Assembly: GCF_022682495.2 (NCBI RefSeq)
Contig: NC_071397.1
Span: 15,343,082-15,407,081, forward strand
Length of the DNA: 64,000 nucleotides
Direction of reading: 5' to 3'
From: Desmodus rotundus
Lineage: Eukaryota; Chordata; Mammalia; Chiroptera; Phyllostomidae
Below the pieces are notes generated by a model. The model was not told the DNA's origin, ran no database searches, and saw nothing but the letters and a program-made list of their open reading frames with translations. Numbering within the stretch: position 1 is the first letter of the stretch; every line of letters begins with the position of its first letter. The position numbers and the translations under genes are program-made. Of this stretch, positions 35,844-47,199 are shown in pieces.

Positions 35844-37890
35844 GTCTTCCAGTCAAAATGGTGGCACAGGTAAATACAGCTCACCTGCGGGCACAACCAC
35901 ATCAAAATCACAACTAAAATATAGAACAACCATCATTCAGAATCATCAGAAATCGAGTTGAATGGAAGTCTGACAACTATGGAATTAAAGAAACCACATC
36001 CATCCAGACTGTTAGGAAGGATAAAGATGCAGAACAGACTGGTCCCACATTCACCTGTGGTGGATAAAAATTCAGCAGGGATATCTCAGGAGTGAAGAGT
36101 CCCAGCCCACACCATGGCTCCCCAGCCTAGGATTCTAGTGACAGGAAGATAAGTCCCCACACCTTCTGGCTGCAAAAAACCGATGGGAACCCAGTCAGTG
36201 AAAGAAAATTCTAGAGTTCCAATCAGTTCCTCTTAAAAAAAACCCACACATGGGCTCACCTACTCAGATTCATGCCCTCCAAGCTCCATCACTGGGGTAG
36301 CAGCTTGAAAGGTACCAGTGGCATACAGGGAGGAAGCAAAGGGTCTGGCATCAAGACAAGAGCTGGGGACAGCTTTCTCCCAGACAGAAAGGCCATTGAC
36401 CCATTTGTGAACCTTCCCCCAACAGAGCCACAGAGCCGGCAGGTGGGTGCCATTTCTGAGACTCCACCAACCTGGCTAACACCATTTGCCATGCCCTGGA
36501 GATCCCCTGAGACTCCATCCCACTCAACTTATGGTCCCACCGATACTATTCACACACTTTTCCTTATGAATGGCTGATCTTGGATCATGATTCACAACTT
36601 CCCAAATTCTCTCAAACAAGCAACAGCTGACCTCAGTGAACCCTTCTTGTTAAGTGGCCCTAGGCATGACAATAACAGCAGCCAGCCTAGATGGACATTT
36701 GGCTTCACTTGGAAATCTCCAAGCCCAGCACAAGTAGCACCCATCTCAGATTGCTTTATAGCCCAGGCAGGTTGGGGCTGACCTTTGCCTGCACCACCTG
36801 GTTATTCCCAGAGTCTGCACAGCCAGTGGACAGCTACAGACCATGTTGGAGCACTGCTGCCCTGCCCTTACATAGCAATCTTCCATGGAGGGAGGAGGTT
36901 GGTGGTCAGTGGTCACAGCCAGTCCTTGCAGCTGACTGGCCTGGGTAAATCCCTCCATTGACCTGCCAACAGCAACCAAGGCTCAACTATAAGAGGAGGG
37001 TATACTCAGCCCACACAGAGGGTAAACCTTGAGTACCCAACTTGGGTGATAGGGGAAGCTGTGCCACTGGACCCTATAAGACACCTACTACATTAGGCCA
37101 CATTACCAAGACATGGAGTCAAAGCAGCTCTACCTAATACATAGAAACCAACACAGGGAGGCTGTCAAAGTGAGGAGAGAAAGAAACATGGCCCAAATGA
37201 AAGTTGGAGATAAAGAAGAATCTTGAAAGCAGCAAGAGAAAAGCAGTTAGTTACCTACAGGGGGAGTTCCATAAGACTGTCAGCTGATTTCTCAAAAGAA
37301 ACTTTGTAGGCTAGAAGGGATTGACAAGAAATATTCAAAGTCATAAAAAGCAGGAATATATAGCAATGATTGCTTTACTCAGCAAAGATATCATTTAGAA
37401 TAAGAGGGTAGATAAAGAACTTCCCAGACAAGAAAAAATAAAGGATTTCCTCATCACCAAGACATTATTATATGAAATGTTAAAGGGACTTATTTAAGAA
37501 AAAGAAGATCAAAACTCTAAATGATAAAATGGCAATAAGTACATATCTGTTAACAATTGAATCTAAAAAACAAGCTAAGCAAATAAGAATAGAGATGAGA
37601 TCATGGATAAGGAGAAGGTTTGATTGTTGCCAGATGGGAGGGGGGTGTGGGGAAAGGGTGAAGAGGTTAGGGGATTAAGAATTACAAATAGGCATTACAG
37701 AATAGCCAGGGAGAAGTAAGTTACAGTATAGGAAATGGAGCAGCCAAAGAACTTATATGCATGACCCATGGACATAAACAGTGGTGTGGATATTGCCTGA
37801 GGGAGTGAGGGTTCTGGGTGGAGGGAAGCAAAGGGTGAAAAACTGGGACAGCTATAATAGCATAATCAATAAAATATAATTTTTTTTAAA
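35844..37890 (+). mobile_element. Full-span L1/HAL1 element with ORF1 internally deleted
   Basis: Flanked by perfect 14-bp TSDs (35830-35843 and 37891-37904). Parts in order: an L1-type 5' start ('aaaatggtggcacaggtaaa'), a long GC-richer 5'UTR to about 37185, an ORF1 start codon at 37188 inside 'acatggcccaaatgaaa', an abrupt jump at about 37203-37213 into the ORF1 C-terminal region, the HAL1 3'UTR (about 37500-37870) with AATAAA at 37869, and a short A/T tail. About two thirds of ORF1 and all of ORF2 are absent. The frame hits a stop 11 codons after the ATG. The 5'UTR frames (101, 67, 64, 85 and 77 codons) are incidental. Confidence 0.85.
37188..37495 (+). pseudogene. Deleted ORF1 of the HAL1/L1 element
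   Basis: The normal ORF1p start context (M-A-Q-M-K) is joined to C-terminal domain sequence (about 37207-37495) that corresponds to 58330-58608 in the other L1 of this window. The N-terminal coiled coil and most of the RRM are missing, the frame is shifted at the junction (TGA at 37221), and further stops follow in the C-terminal part. The element would need L1 proteins supplied in trans. Confidence 0.7.
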
Positions 37891-37904
37891 AGAAATAAAA
37901 AGGA

Positions 37905-40510
37905 CTTCTGGGCATGATTTCTGCCCAATGCATAGTAAATTGTGTTTGAGAAGATAGTACATGCAAATAAAGACAAATAAAAATGAAGATCACATAGAAG
38001 AATTTCTAAATGTTTCCAAAAGAACAAATGTGTTATGTATTACAAGAAGAGAAAACGTAATTAGATGCAATGTCATACAACAACACCCAGAAAGAAGTAG
38101 CAGGAAATCCACATTGATTATACTCATAATAGATGCTTTACATAGATCTATTTTTAATATAAAATCCTAAGAGATGTTATTATATAAGAAAGATGTAAAA
38201 CATGATATTGTACTTAAACATAGAGAGTTGTGTTGACCTTGGCACTGTGCTTGTTACTTTAAAGAAACAATCTTTAGATTTAGATGAATATACATATAAC
38301 AGGTAGAGAGAATGAGTATTCTCTCATTAACTCATTTGCTCTCTGTACCAAATAGTGTTTTTCCCTCTTTCTTTTTTCTGCATATTTGCTTTATTTTTCT
38401 TACATAAAGTCCAGCTTTCTTATTTTTGTAGCCTGTGTACTATGTAAAATGAATATCCACAGCTCACAGTATAAATTATCTCAGTTTAAGTGAAGTACTC
38501 ATAATAATTCATTGTCTCAGTCCCAGTCCACAGTCTCAGAAAGAAGAATACAATTACTGCAGCTAGAGTTATGTACGTAATTTTGGTCTAATCAATTGTG
38601 ACCAGGGCAGGAGAAGAAACTTATAATACAAATATGGCTGCCCAGGACCACCTCTTGACTGAGAAAAATCAATTGTCAGATATACAAATCCCCTATGAGT
38701 CAGCTTTTCTCTGATAATCGCTCTTTTATCACAGCATATAACTCACAAATTATCTGATACACCAAGGTTGTTTAGCTATTGAGCACCAGGGCAAGGATCA
38801 AACCTGTCTCAATTCCAAAGATCTCACAGTTAAACGTTATACATATTACCTCCCCCCCAGAACAATTTGATGAACAGTTTTCCTGTGATATTCCACTTTT
38901 AAGAATTAATTGTTCTAAAATATCTATTACTATAGCTATAAATACCAATAGAGTTACCCTAAAATGGGCTAAAGTTTATCAAATATGTATGAGTACTTCA
39001 TTCTCTGGGTTTTCCTTGGGAACAATTTAATATACCCTGTTACAGAGTCTTGGGAAAGATAGAAATGCTTAAATGAGCTTCCCCGGAAGTCTTTCAACTA
39101 TAGCAGTAGCTTAGCTTAAGCAGCACCTCTAAACTTGAGTAACACACAGAATACTTGAAATTTCAAAAGTAAATTTTAAGAACCATCAGTGTTACTTAAA
39201 TTACTTCTGTTATACTATTGAGTAAATCATGCATGTGTGAAAGTATATATAAACTTCTTATGAGAATAGCACCCCAAGAGGAAAAAAAATTAAATACAAA
39301 TTAAGTATTATCAAAACTACTGCAGAAATAAAACGTGTTTCACGCTACTGCAGCAGAGACTATATTTACTCATAGTATCTCACATCACTAACTACAGTAC
39401 CTGTGCCATGAAGAATGTTGGTTGACCCACATTTTTCTCTGTTTTAATTACTTTGGAATTTTTCCTTCTACCTACTGTCTTACTGCTATTTGGTCTTTAC
39501 GTGAGTATACATCGCTTATGTTTGAAGTCTGCCCCCATTTCCTTTTTCATTAGCCCAAAACAAATGTGTGGCTGCATATGGATATGAGATGATCATTCCA
39601 ATGATGTTTATCCTACATTTCTTAAATTAATTCTTGAAATGAAAAATGGAATTTAAAAATCATCACTGAATTTACTTCTGTTGTCTCACAGAAACACTGA
39701 ATTTGCACATAAATACAAAGTGACTAAAGTCATGAAACAAATAAACAAAAACTTGCTAAAGATGTAGCTGGCCTCATTCCTAGTTGGTTTGACCACTGAT
39801 TACACGAGCAACTGTGATTTGAGGCCAATCAAAGGTCTTACTGGCATGCCAGTGTATCAAATTCTCAAACTGGTTTCATTGCTCAAGGATTCAGTTGCTT
39901 ATTTCTAAAAATGTATCTCCCAAAGTTGCATCTCCAGGAGAATGGCCACCCCAACACTTCCACTCACACAGGACAGGGAGCGCTCCTTGGAAGGCCACGT
40001 TCTCAGCACGTAGCTTCTCCCACCATCTCAATGTTTAGAGAAATTTAACAGACTTTGCTCACAAAAGAAAAAGAAAGAAAGCATGTTGGTTTTATAGACT
40101 AAAATGTTTTTTATTTTGAAAAGGGATCTATATTAGCCATTAGTCAAAGTATAATGTGGAGATTAAGTTCCTCCATATTAATTAGTAGGACTCTGGTGAA
40201 TTGAAAACTGATTAGTTAAGTCTGGATGCATCACCTTAGATAAATCATAGTAAGACAACAGTTACAGAGAAATGCAGGAGGTCCTCCTTCTGCATTTCTT
40301 GTCTTTGTGAATAGCACCATTTTAAATGCAGTTTCCCACGCCAGTAAGTCATAATTTTCTTCTATTTTTTCCTACCACAGGCAACATATTTATTTTAAGA
40401 GTACTACTTAAATAACACACTATCTTTTATATCCCAGTCCCACATTCCAGGCCCTCTTGGATTCCCCATAATAAATTCCCAATGGTATCTCAATCAGCAA
40501 TTTATCCCAC
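37905..40510. other. Mostly unassigned, AT-rich
   Basis: A possible reverse MIR tail is seen around 38780-38850 ('atcaaacctgtctcaattccaaagatctcacagttaaacg'). The rest shows no repeat or gene I can support. Frames of 69 and 83 codons (37961-38170, 38779-39030) are not family-like. Confidence 0.3.
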
Positions 40511-40514
40511 TCCA

Positions 40515-40830
40515 CACACAATTTATTTTCCAAATTGCAACCAGAAAAATATTCCTAAATTCATCATGTTCCTGCTCCAAGATCTCTTATTAACTCATTG
40601 ATCATAGGGTAAAAAGTTAATATACCTTGGACAGCACTCTATAAACTAGAACCTATATACCTCTTTAGTTTTCTTTCTTGCTACTTCTGTCTCCTACTCT
40701 AACTCTTCTTTCACATCTTAAACTTTACACGTACTGTTATTCTGTCTGGGAAATCCTTCCTAGCTCTGCTTCTTCCACTTGCATTCCTAAATTTTATCTA
40801 GCACTACATTGATGTGGTTGAGAAATATAA
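40515..40830 (+). mobile_element. L2 LINE fragment
   Basis: 'atcatgttcctgctccaagatctcttat', 'agggtaaaaagttaatataccttgg', 'cacgtactgttattctgtctgggaaatccttcctagctc' follow the L2 3' region order (…ctccctgctc…aataaagtccaaact…gttccctctgcctggaatgctcttcc). Confidence 0.6.
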
Positions 40831-40844
40831 CATAAAGCTCTAAG

Positions 40845-41030
40845 TGAGACTAATCTGGAATCAAGTCTTATTTGTCACTAAATCCATGTACTAGAGCATT
40901 TTATTACTCTGCATATACCTACATTCATGTAGATAATTATAGTACCTACTCCAAAGAGTTGTTTTATGGAATAATTATGCTTGGCTTGGAGCTGGACTCA
41001 CACTAAGAAATTGGTAATTATTAGCTAAAC
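40845..41030 (+). mobile_element. MIR fragment
   Basis: 'ctggaatcaagtcttatttgtcact', 'gataattatagtacctactccaaagagttgttttatgga' and 'gcttggcttggagctggactcacactaag' follow the MIR 3' half in sense. Confidence 0.6.
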
Positions 41031-41148
41031 ACTAAGCAAGGTATACATTTCAGGCATTTCCTTCTCACCTGTTAGGGATTAGATATCACTTACTTTGTAA
41101 AAACCATTATTGATGTATTCCTCTGATTCCAAGTATGGCCTTTTATTA

Positions 41149-41346
41149 AAGATTTTATTTATTTTTAGACAGAGGGAAAAGGAAGGAGAAAGAGATGGAG
41201 AGAAACATCATTGTGTGGTTGCCTCTCTCACACCCACTATTGGGGACCTAGCCTGCCACCCAGGCATGTGCCCTAGCTGGGAATCGAACCTGAAACCCTT
41301 TGGTTCACAGGCCAGCACTCAATCCACTGAGCAATACCAGCCAGGG
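41149..41346 (-). mobile_element. VES SINE with target-site duplications
   Basis: Minus-strand reading: 'ccctggctggtattgctcag' head, 'tggattgagtgctggcc', B-box-like 'ggttcgattcccagc', 'gggcacatgcctgggtgg', 'gagaggcaacc', then a GA-rich and A-rich tail. TSDs start 'ccaagtatgg' at 41129 and 41348 (about 17-18 bp, two to three differences). The 91-codon frame 41110-41385 is read through the SINE and is not a gene. Confidence 0.93.
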
Positions 41347-41399
41347 CCCAAGTATGGCTTTGTTAGCTGTCCTATACACTTTTAATGGCCTATATTTTG

Positions 41400-42590
41400 C
41401 CCATCATAACATTTATTACAATGTTGTTTAGTGACTAATTTAATTATATATATTCCCCAATAAACAGCACATCAGGCTGGTTCACTGGCTAAAAAGTACC
41501 TGGTACAGCATTCCTTCATAAAGTATTTTTTTATTGAATTAAGTTCATGTAGCCTCTACTCCAAACTTCATCTGCTTTTCTATACCAATAGCCTGCATAG
41601 AGTCTATTCAGCTTTAGGTTATTTTATTTCATAGATTATCCCTCTTACGTGAGCCTGAGACTCTCATAGTTGAGATTTCATTTAAAAATATGCAATAGCA
41701 GAAGGTTTAGTAAATTCAGTTCTAATATTTAAAAAATAACCCAAATGTAAGAGATGCAGGTGATACTGATTAGGCATCAATCCTATTATCTTCACTTGGG
41801 ATAAAAACATTTTTATTAAAAGCAAAAAGATTTTAAATTTAGTTTATTTAATTGTTTGCATCTTCGTGAAAACTGTAGAGCATTTTCTATCTATATGATT
41901 CGTAGACTTTAATAGCCACCATAGTTATTGTGCTTATTTTCTTCTATATCTCATCTTTTTATCTAAATGGCAGATCTTGGAGAGCAGGTACAGTGTGGCT
42001 TCTTGATTTCCTACAAACTTAGCACAAGTGATTCACGATAATAGATAACCAATAAATATGAAATGACTGGCGCCTATTTTCATTTTTCACAGACGTATAT
42101 TTTCATGTTTATCAGATATGCTATTATTCCAACATCGTGTCCACTGAAAGTGTAGTTAGCCTCCCTTTTTGCCAGGTTGGCAAGAGTAATGGAGTGTGAG
42201 GATAAGGAAGAACCTGTTTCTGGGGTCCTTACTCCACTTATATCCTCTTCAGGGTTGGCAAATCTCCTATCTAAGCACACAAGGGCATTTTCAGTCCGGG
42301 TTTCCCACAGGAAGCATTATGCCTTCAAGAGAGGAAAGAAAAATCATCATGGCATGCCAAGCAGGATGTCACTTACACTCGACTGGCCACATCGTCAAGG
42401 TTCATTTCCATTAAGTTTTGTGTCAGTTCCGGAACTTTACACATGAGGCTGTGTGTAGCAGTCTACCACTGTTGGCTGCCCTGGGGCTAGCCCAGAGTCC
42501 CAATCTTGTCACTGGGTTTCCAGAATGCCTCTGTGAGAATTAGTTGCATATGCTGGCCAACCTCACCACTTGAGACAGGACTGTGGTTTG
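41400..42590. other. No recognisable feature
   Basis: Two overlapping plus-strand frames (42177-42446 and 42196-42414) and one minus-strand frame share the same DNA, and none resembles a known protein. The region 42150-42560 is slightly GC-richer. Confidence 0.3.
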
Positions 42591-42704
42591 GTTGCATTTT
42601 TATAAATCACTCTCTCGTGAAACACTTACCATCTCTGACATATTTAGATAGGGAAAGGATAAGAATAAAAAGAGAGTGGAAATAGTCATAGATAATGACA
42701 GATT

Positions 42705-42750
42705 GGTGGATGGATAGATGGATATAGATGGAATGGATGGATGGCTTCTG
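42705..42750. repeat. (GGAT)n-like microsatellite
   Basis: Imperfect ggat/agat tetranucleotide units. Confidence 0.85.
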
Positions 42751-43249
42751 ACATTAATAATAGAAAACAAATGTGAGAAGGGCATTGCTTTCAATTTCTA
42801 ATGCTTCTAAAACATGTCATAAAGTATGCATAAGAGAGATATTCTGACTCTGTTTTTTAATAGTGATCGTATTCAATTACTTGCATCAACTTAAAACAAT
42901 AGACAAATAAACAAAAAAATCTTTAACCCAGAATAACATTAGATGGAGGTAGGATGAGGGGGTAGGACTGTGACCTTTTTTTTTCGTTGGTGGTATAACT
43001 CATGAAGCCATATTGATTAAGAGTATAAGAAAGCTACCTATTATTTATTGAAAATATTTATATTTAAAAACATTAATGATCTCTTCTGAACTGCTTTAAT
43101 CTACTGCCAAGGGAAGTCCTCTATATGTCATTAAATAATATTATATAAAACAGGATATTTTAATTTTAATATTTTATCTTCTACTCTTAGTTCCTCATTT
43201 ACATGTCTTTAACCACTTCATTCTTTAAATACTAGTCTTAAAATAGTCT

Positions 43250-43460
43250 GCTGTGGCCTCACCGATGTGGCTCACTTGGTTGAGCATCATCCCACAAAGC
43301 AAAATGTCACTGGTTGGATTCCCTGTCAGGGCACGTGCCTGGGTTGAGGATTTGGTCTCCAGTTGGTGTGCATATGAGAGGCAACTGACTGATGTTTCTC
43401 TCCCTCTCTTTCTCCCTCCTTTCCCCTCTCTCTAAAAATAAATAAATAAAAGCTTTAAAA
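43250..43460 (+). mobile_element. VES SINE (sense)
   Basis: 'tggcctcaccgatgtggctcacttggttgagcatc' head, then 'ggttggattccctgtcagggcacgtgcctggg', 'atatgagaggcaactg', a CT-rich stretch (43400-43430) and an (AAAT)n/A-rich tail ending near 43460. A weak TSD is possible (tctgctgt before, tgtgctgt after). The 60-codon frame in it is incidental. Confidence 0.92.
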
Positions 43461-46415
43461 AATGTGCTGTTTGCAAGATATCATATAGGAGTATTTAAAA
43501 GTTCCCCTTACCTAAACTGTCCCATTTTTAATATATTGCACATTTATTAAATTTACACTATCTGAGATTACTTCATTATCATAAAGACTGCCACCAATAA
43601 GTTTCATGGTATTATGGATTATAAAGTTTATAAAGGGCAATATATTAATTTAATATGTGTCAATAGCATCATGTTATGAATCTGTGACAGTTAAGAGGAG
43701 AAATTATGACATTACACAGACAGGTTTTAATAGGGATTTGGAGAGAATAGGAAGTTATATATATATATTTGCATATCTTCACTAATTTTTATTTTCTTTC
43801 TTCTACTTTCTGAGATTTTATGTAGGTTGTGTTGGTTGTGTTATGTAGGTTACTACAATTTTGTTCATAGTTTGTGCAATATCAAGACAGATGTATGACA
43901 CCAATGAAGTAAATGACACCCAATGCTAAATGCAATAACGTGATATTTTTGACATCCCTTTGGGGTAGGGAAGGGTAAGTGCATTTATCTGTGCATAAAA
44001 GTTTATGTGTGTAAAAGTTTAGAGAGTTGCTTGCATTATGATATGTAGAAACACTTTACTATGTGTTACTATATAAAATGGATAAATTGGATAAAAAAAC
44101 AAATGAGTATAACGAACTGGATGATGGTAGTGTGAGGGTGCACAGAATGCAAACAACCTTCCTTTGCTGGGAGAAACCCCAAGTAGATGAGGTCCATGTC
44201 ACACTTCCATTATAAAAATCTCAACGTGGGCAGATACCCCTTTCCCAAACTCCCAGACTGCTAATACAGGGCTCTGCCTAGAACTCGCCAATTGAATGTT
44301 TCTGCCAAGTCTTTGAATCTTGGTAGAGTAATGCAAAGGCATTGAGTTTGTCCGAAGTTTTTGGGAGATGCGTCATCAGAGCCAATAGTCCAGTAGGTTG
44401 ACCGTGAGTGCAGGGTGGCATAATCTTGGTTTTGCTTTCCTGTCTATTAGTTCTTGCTAGTTTTCTATCACATGTTCTCTAACTATTCCATCAATTCTGA
44501 CTTATTTAATGTTAATCCAATAAATTACATTTTTGCTTTAATTTGTAAGACATGTATTTCTTATTTGCAACTAAGTATATATACATATTTTTACACTTTT
44601 TTCTCTGTAGTTCTGTTTAACATTCCTACAGGAAGAATTTAATAATCAGTGCTTAATCTCTAGGAAATTTTTCAAGATATTATTAGTTATTCTCTTTGCG
44701 TTGCACTTTTGACTACCCATTTTTTTCAGTCGCTTACTCGGAGCAAGTAATGAGTTTTTTGTGGGTTTTTTCCCCCTCAAGGTATCCTACTACACCTACG
44801 AAAGCTGAAGGCCAGTCCTTGGTATAGCAATTTATGTCACTGCCTACTGGTATGATTTGACTTGTGCCCAAGCCTGCCTTCAAATGCCAACATTTCACAT
44901 CCAATTCTATGAATCAAGTTATCATGTTTTTTAAAGAACTTCCAATAAATCAAATCTTTATAGGAATAGTTACATCTGAATGAATACTAAAAATTCATGT
45001 TGTCCTGATTTAGTTGTCTAGAAAAAAGGAATCTGAGAAATCAATGTAAAAAAACAAATAAAAAATAAAGTGAGATTTGGATCATGATAATATTCAAATA
45101 TTCATTGATATTTTTCATAAATCATGAACTTTCATGGAAAGATAGAAGAAGGGATAGATTTATCTCAGTTTTGCTAGATGTTGAGGGAAGTCACTAGAGG
45201 GAGTACTGAGCATCTAGTGGTGGGAGGAAGCACTTGAGAATAGCGGAGTAAAGAGGCATGCTAGGCACTGTATACAATGTAAAGAATGTTTTGTTCTAGG
45301 TGTAATAAAATAAGGTTAATATTTCTAGACTTCCACACATTGGCCAATTTTTTAAGGAGTCTTTTTATAAGAATCTGTAATTCTACTTTCAGGAGCTCTT
45401 TTTGGCTTCTTTCTTAAGCTTTGGTGCCTGGTGATTAACATAACTTTTATATTTTGGGGAGCATGATTAGGAATTATGTAACTGTTACATTCTGATAGCT
45501 TTAATCTATTAAATAGACCTGCATGGGAAAAATGGAATTTTTTTCTTATAATACAATAAATCACCTTTATCTTTTCCTAAGACGAGAGCAGCCATTTATG
45601 ATCATTGTTGTTTCCTTGACCTGTGTGAATCCTAGACATAGAGGGTGATGGAAGTCATGTACTTGGTATCAATTTACCAAGGCATATGATTCCATTAAGA
45701 AAATTATTAGCATTTAGTAGGAATCCTGTGTGCATGAAAATATGGAAAGTACACACACAAAGTAACATAATTGGGTGAGATTGTTCTCGATATATCAGCT
45801 TCTCTATATTACATATTTCTCCAGAAATCCAAGGAGAGGCAGCTGCACCAGGAAGGAAGGACAGTTTTTAACAGAAGTTATAAAATTGATGAAAATTTCA
45901 AGCTACAAGTTATTTTTTTCAATTACATTAAATGTTTTACTCAACCCAAAACACGTTGTTTATATTAGAATTTTGAAGTGTGATGATTTGAGTTTTGCTT
46001 AAAAACTGAAACACAAAATACAAGGTATTATCATTATTTTTTTGTTTTCAATGAAAACAAATAACTCTAGAACATGCTTCCCCTGGGGGGTAAACCTATG
46101 TGTGATTGTGTAATTGAAAAAGCAAAAATAAAGAAAACAAACAAAATGTTAGTTGAGTTCCAGCATATGTTGACATTAACAAAACTATTTTTGTTATATT
46201 ATTAAAATACTTAATAGTCTGATGAGAAAACCAGCCCTTGTATTTTAATTGCACTAACATTTGCATGAAATAATTTCCTCTGCCAAATTCTCTACCATCT
46301 TCTTTTCTAGCTGAAATGGACAGGTGTGCTAGTTTCACTAGCACATTGGTGGTGTTGCACAGCTGTGCTTTCTGACTATGTGGCTGAGGACAGTGCCTGT
46401 CATCAATGGAGAATT
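43461..46415. other. No recognised gene or repeat over about 3 kb
   Basis: AT-rich, with a TA run at 43757-43769 and a short 'tgtaggttgtgt' tandem at 43822-43852. The 44130-44420 part is less AT-rich and shows no familiar repeat. Frames here (60-82 codons) overlap one another and lack family resemblance. Confidence 0.35.
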
Positions 46416-46419
46416 TACT

Positions 46420-46690
46420 TTATCTTACTCGTGTTTTATTGTCACCTTCCCAGGCCATGTAGGCTGCCCCAAAAGCCTCTAAACTGTTTTTTATCACCTG
46501 GTCTATTACCTTCAGAGTACTTATCCCAATCTATAATTTTGATGCCCAATTTTTTCTTGCTTATCAGTTGTCATCCTCGCAGGAATGTAAACTCCCTGAA
46601 GAAAGATTTTTCTCTGTTTTGTTCATTGTTATAATGTCAGTATTTCGCACATAGTAAGTACTCAATAAGTATTTGTAGGGATTAATACTG
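46420..46690 (+). mobile_element. L2 LINE 3' end
   Basis: 'gaatgtaaactccctgaagaaagatttttctctgttttgttcattgttat' and 'cgcacatagtaagtactcaataagtattt' are the L2 terminal region. 'cagagtacttatcccaatct' upstream fits too. The 102-codon frame at 46326-46634 runs through it by chance. Confidence 0.8.
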
Positions 46691-47117
46691 TTAGCCTCTG
46701 TCCTCCCCATCCCTACATAAGCTGAGGCACTGAGCTACTTTTCCATAGGTTCAAATCCAACCAGTTCCTGAGTAAATAAATCCAGGGTATACACACTGCT
46801 AATGTTTTTCACAACACTGATTAGTTTGCACTTAGTCTTCCCATCGTAAGCTCTAATTTCAAGAAGTGTGTGGTCAATGAGTTTCCAAGTATTCAGCATG
46901 TCTGCCCCGCTCCGTGTTCCAACCCCCCTCTGGTAGTCTGTATGCTCTCAGCCTTACAGTATCTCACTGTCTACCAGAGTTCTCTTTCTGAGGGCCTGAA
47001 AATATCACTAGCCTTTGGAGTTCCCTGTCTTTGGAGTCCGGTCCTTACCTTCATTCAGAAATATATATAGAACCATGAAAATTAATTTCTCTGTCTTCCT
47101 GGGGTTCTATCTATGAG

Positions 47118-47190
47118 GAAATAAATTTAGGACCTTTCATATAAAAATGCTTTTCATATAAAAATATGAAAAGTTTCATATAAAAATACT
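47118..47190. repeat. Short tandem 'ttcatataaaaat' with perfect hairpin
   Basis: Three copies of a ttcatataaaaat-like unit. Within them 47150-47159 and 47164-47173 are perfect 10-base inverted arms around AAAA. Confidence 0.8.
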
Positions 47191-47199
47191 TTCCAAACA

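Noticed and set aside
36272..36979. Cluster of frames of 64-101 codons on both strands that might look like a gene
   Set aside because: They lie within the GC-richer L1-type 5'UTR of the TSD-flanked element at 35844-37890 and overlap each other on opposite strands.
41110..41385. 91-codon frame with a tidy start
   Set aside because: It reads straight through a VES SINE and its TSD.
43253..43435. Possible tRNA gene (B-box-like segment)
   Set aside because: It is the tRNA-derived head of a VES SINE: no full cloverleaf, and the body and A-rich tail are SINE.
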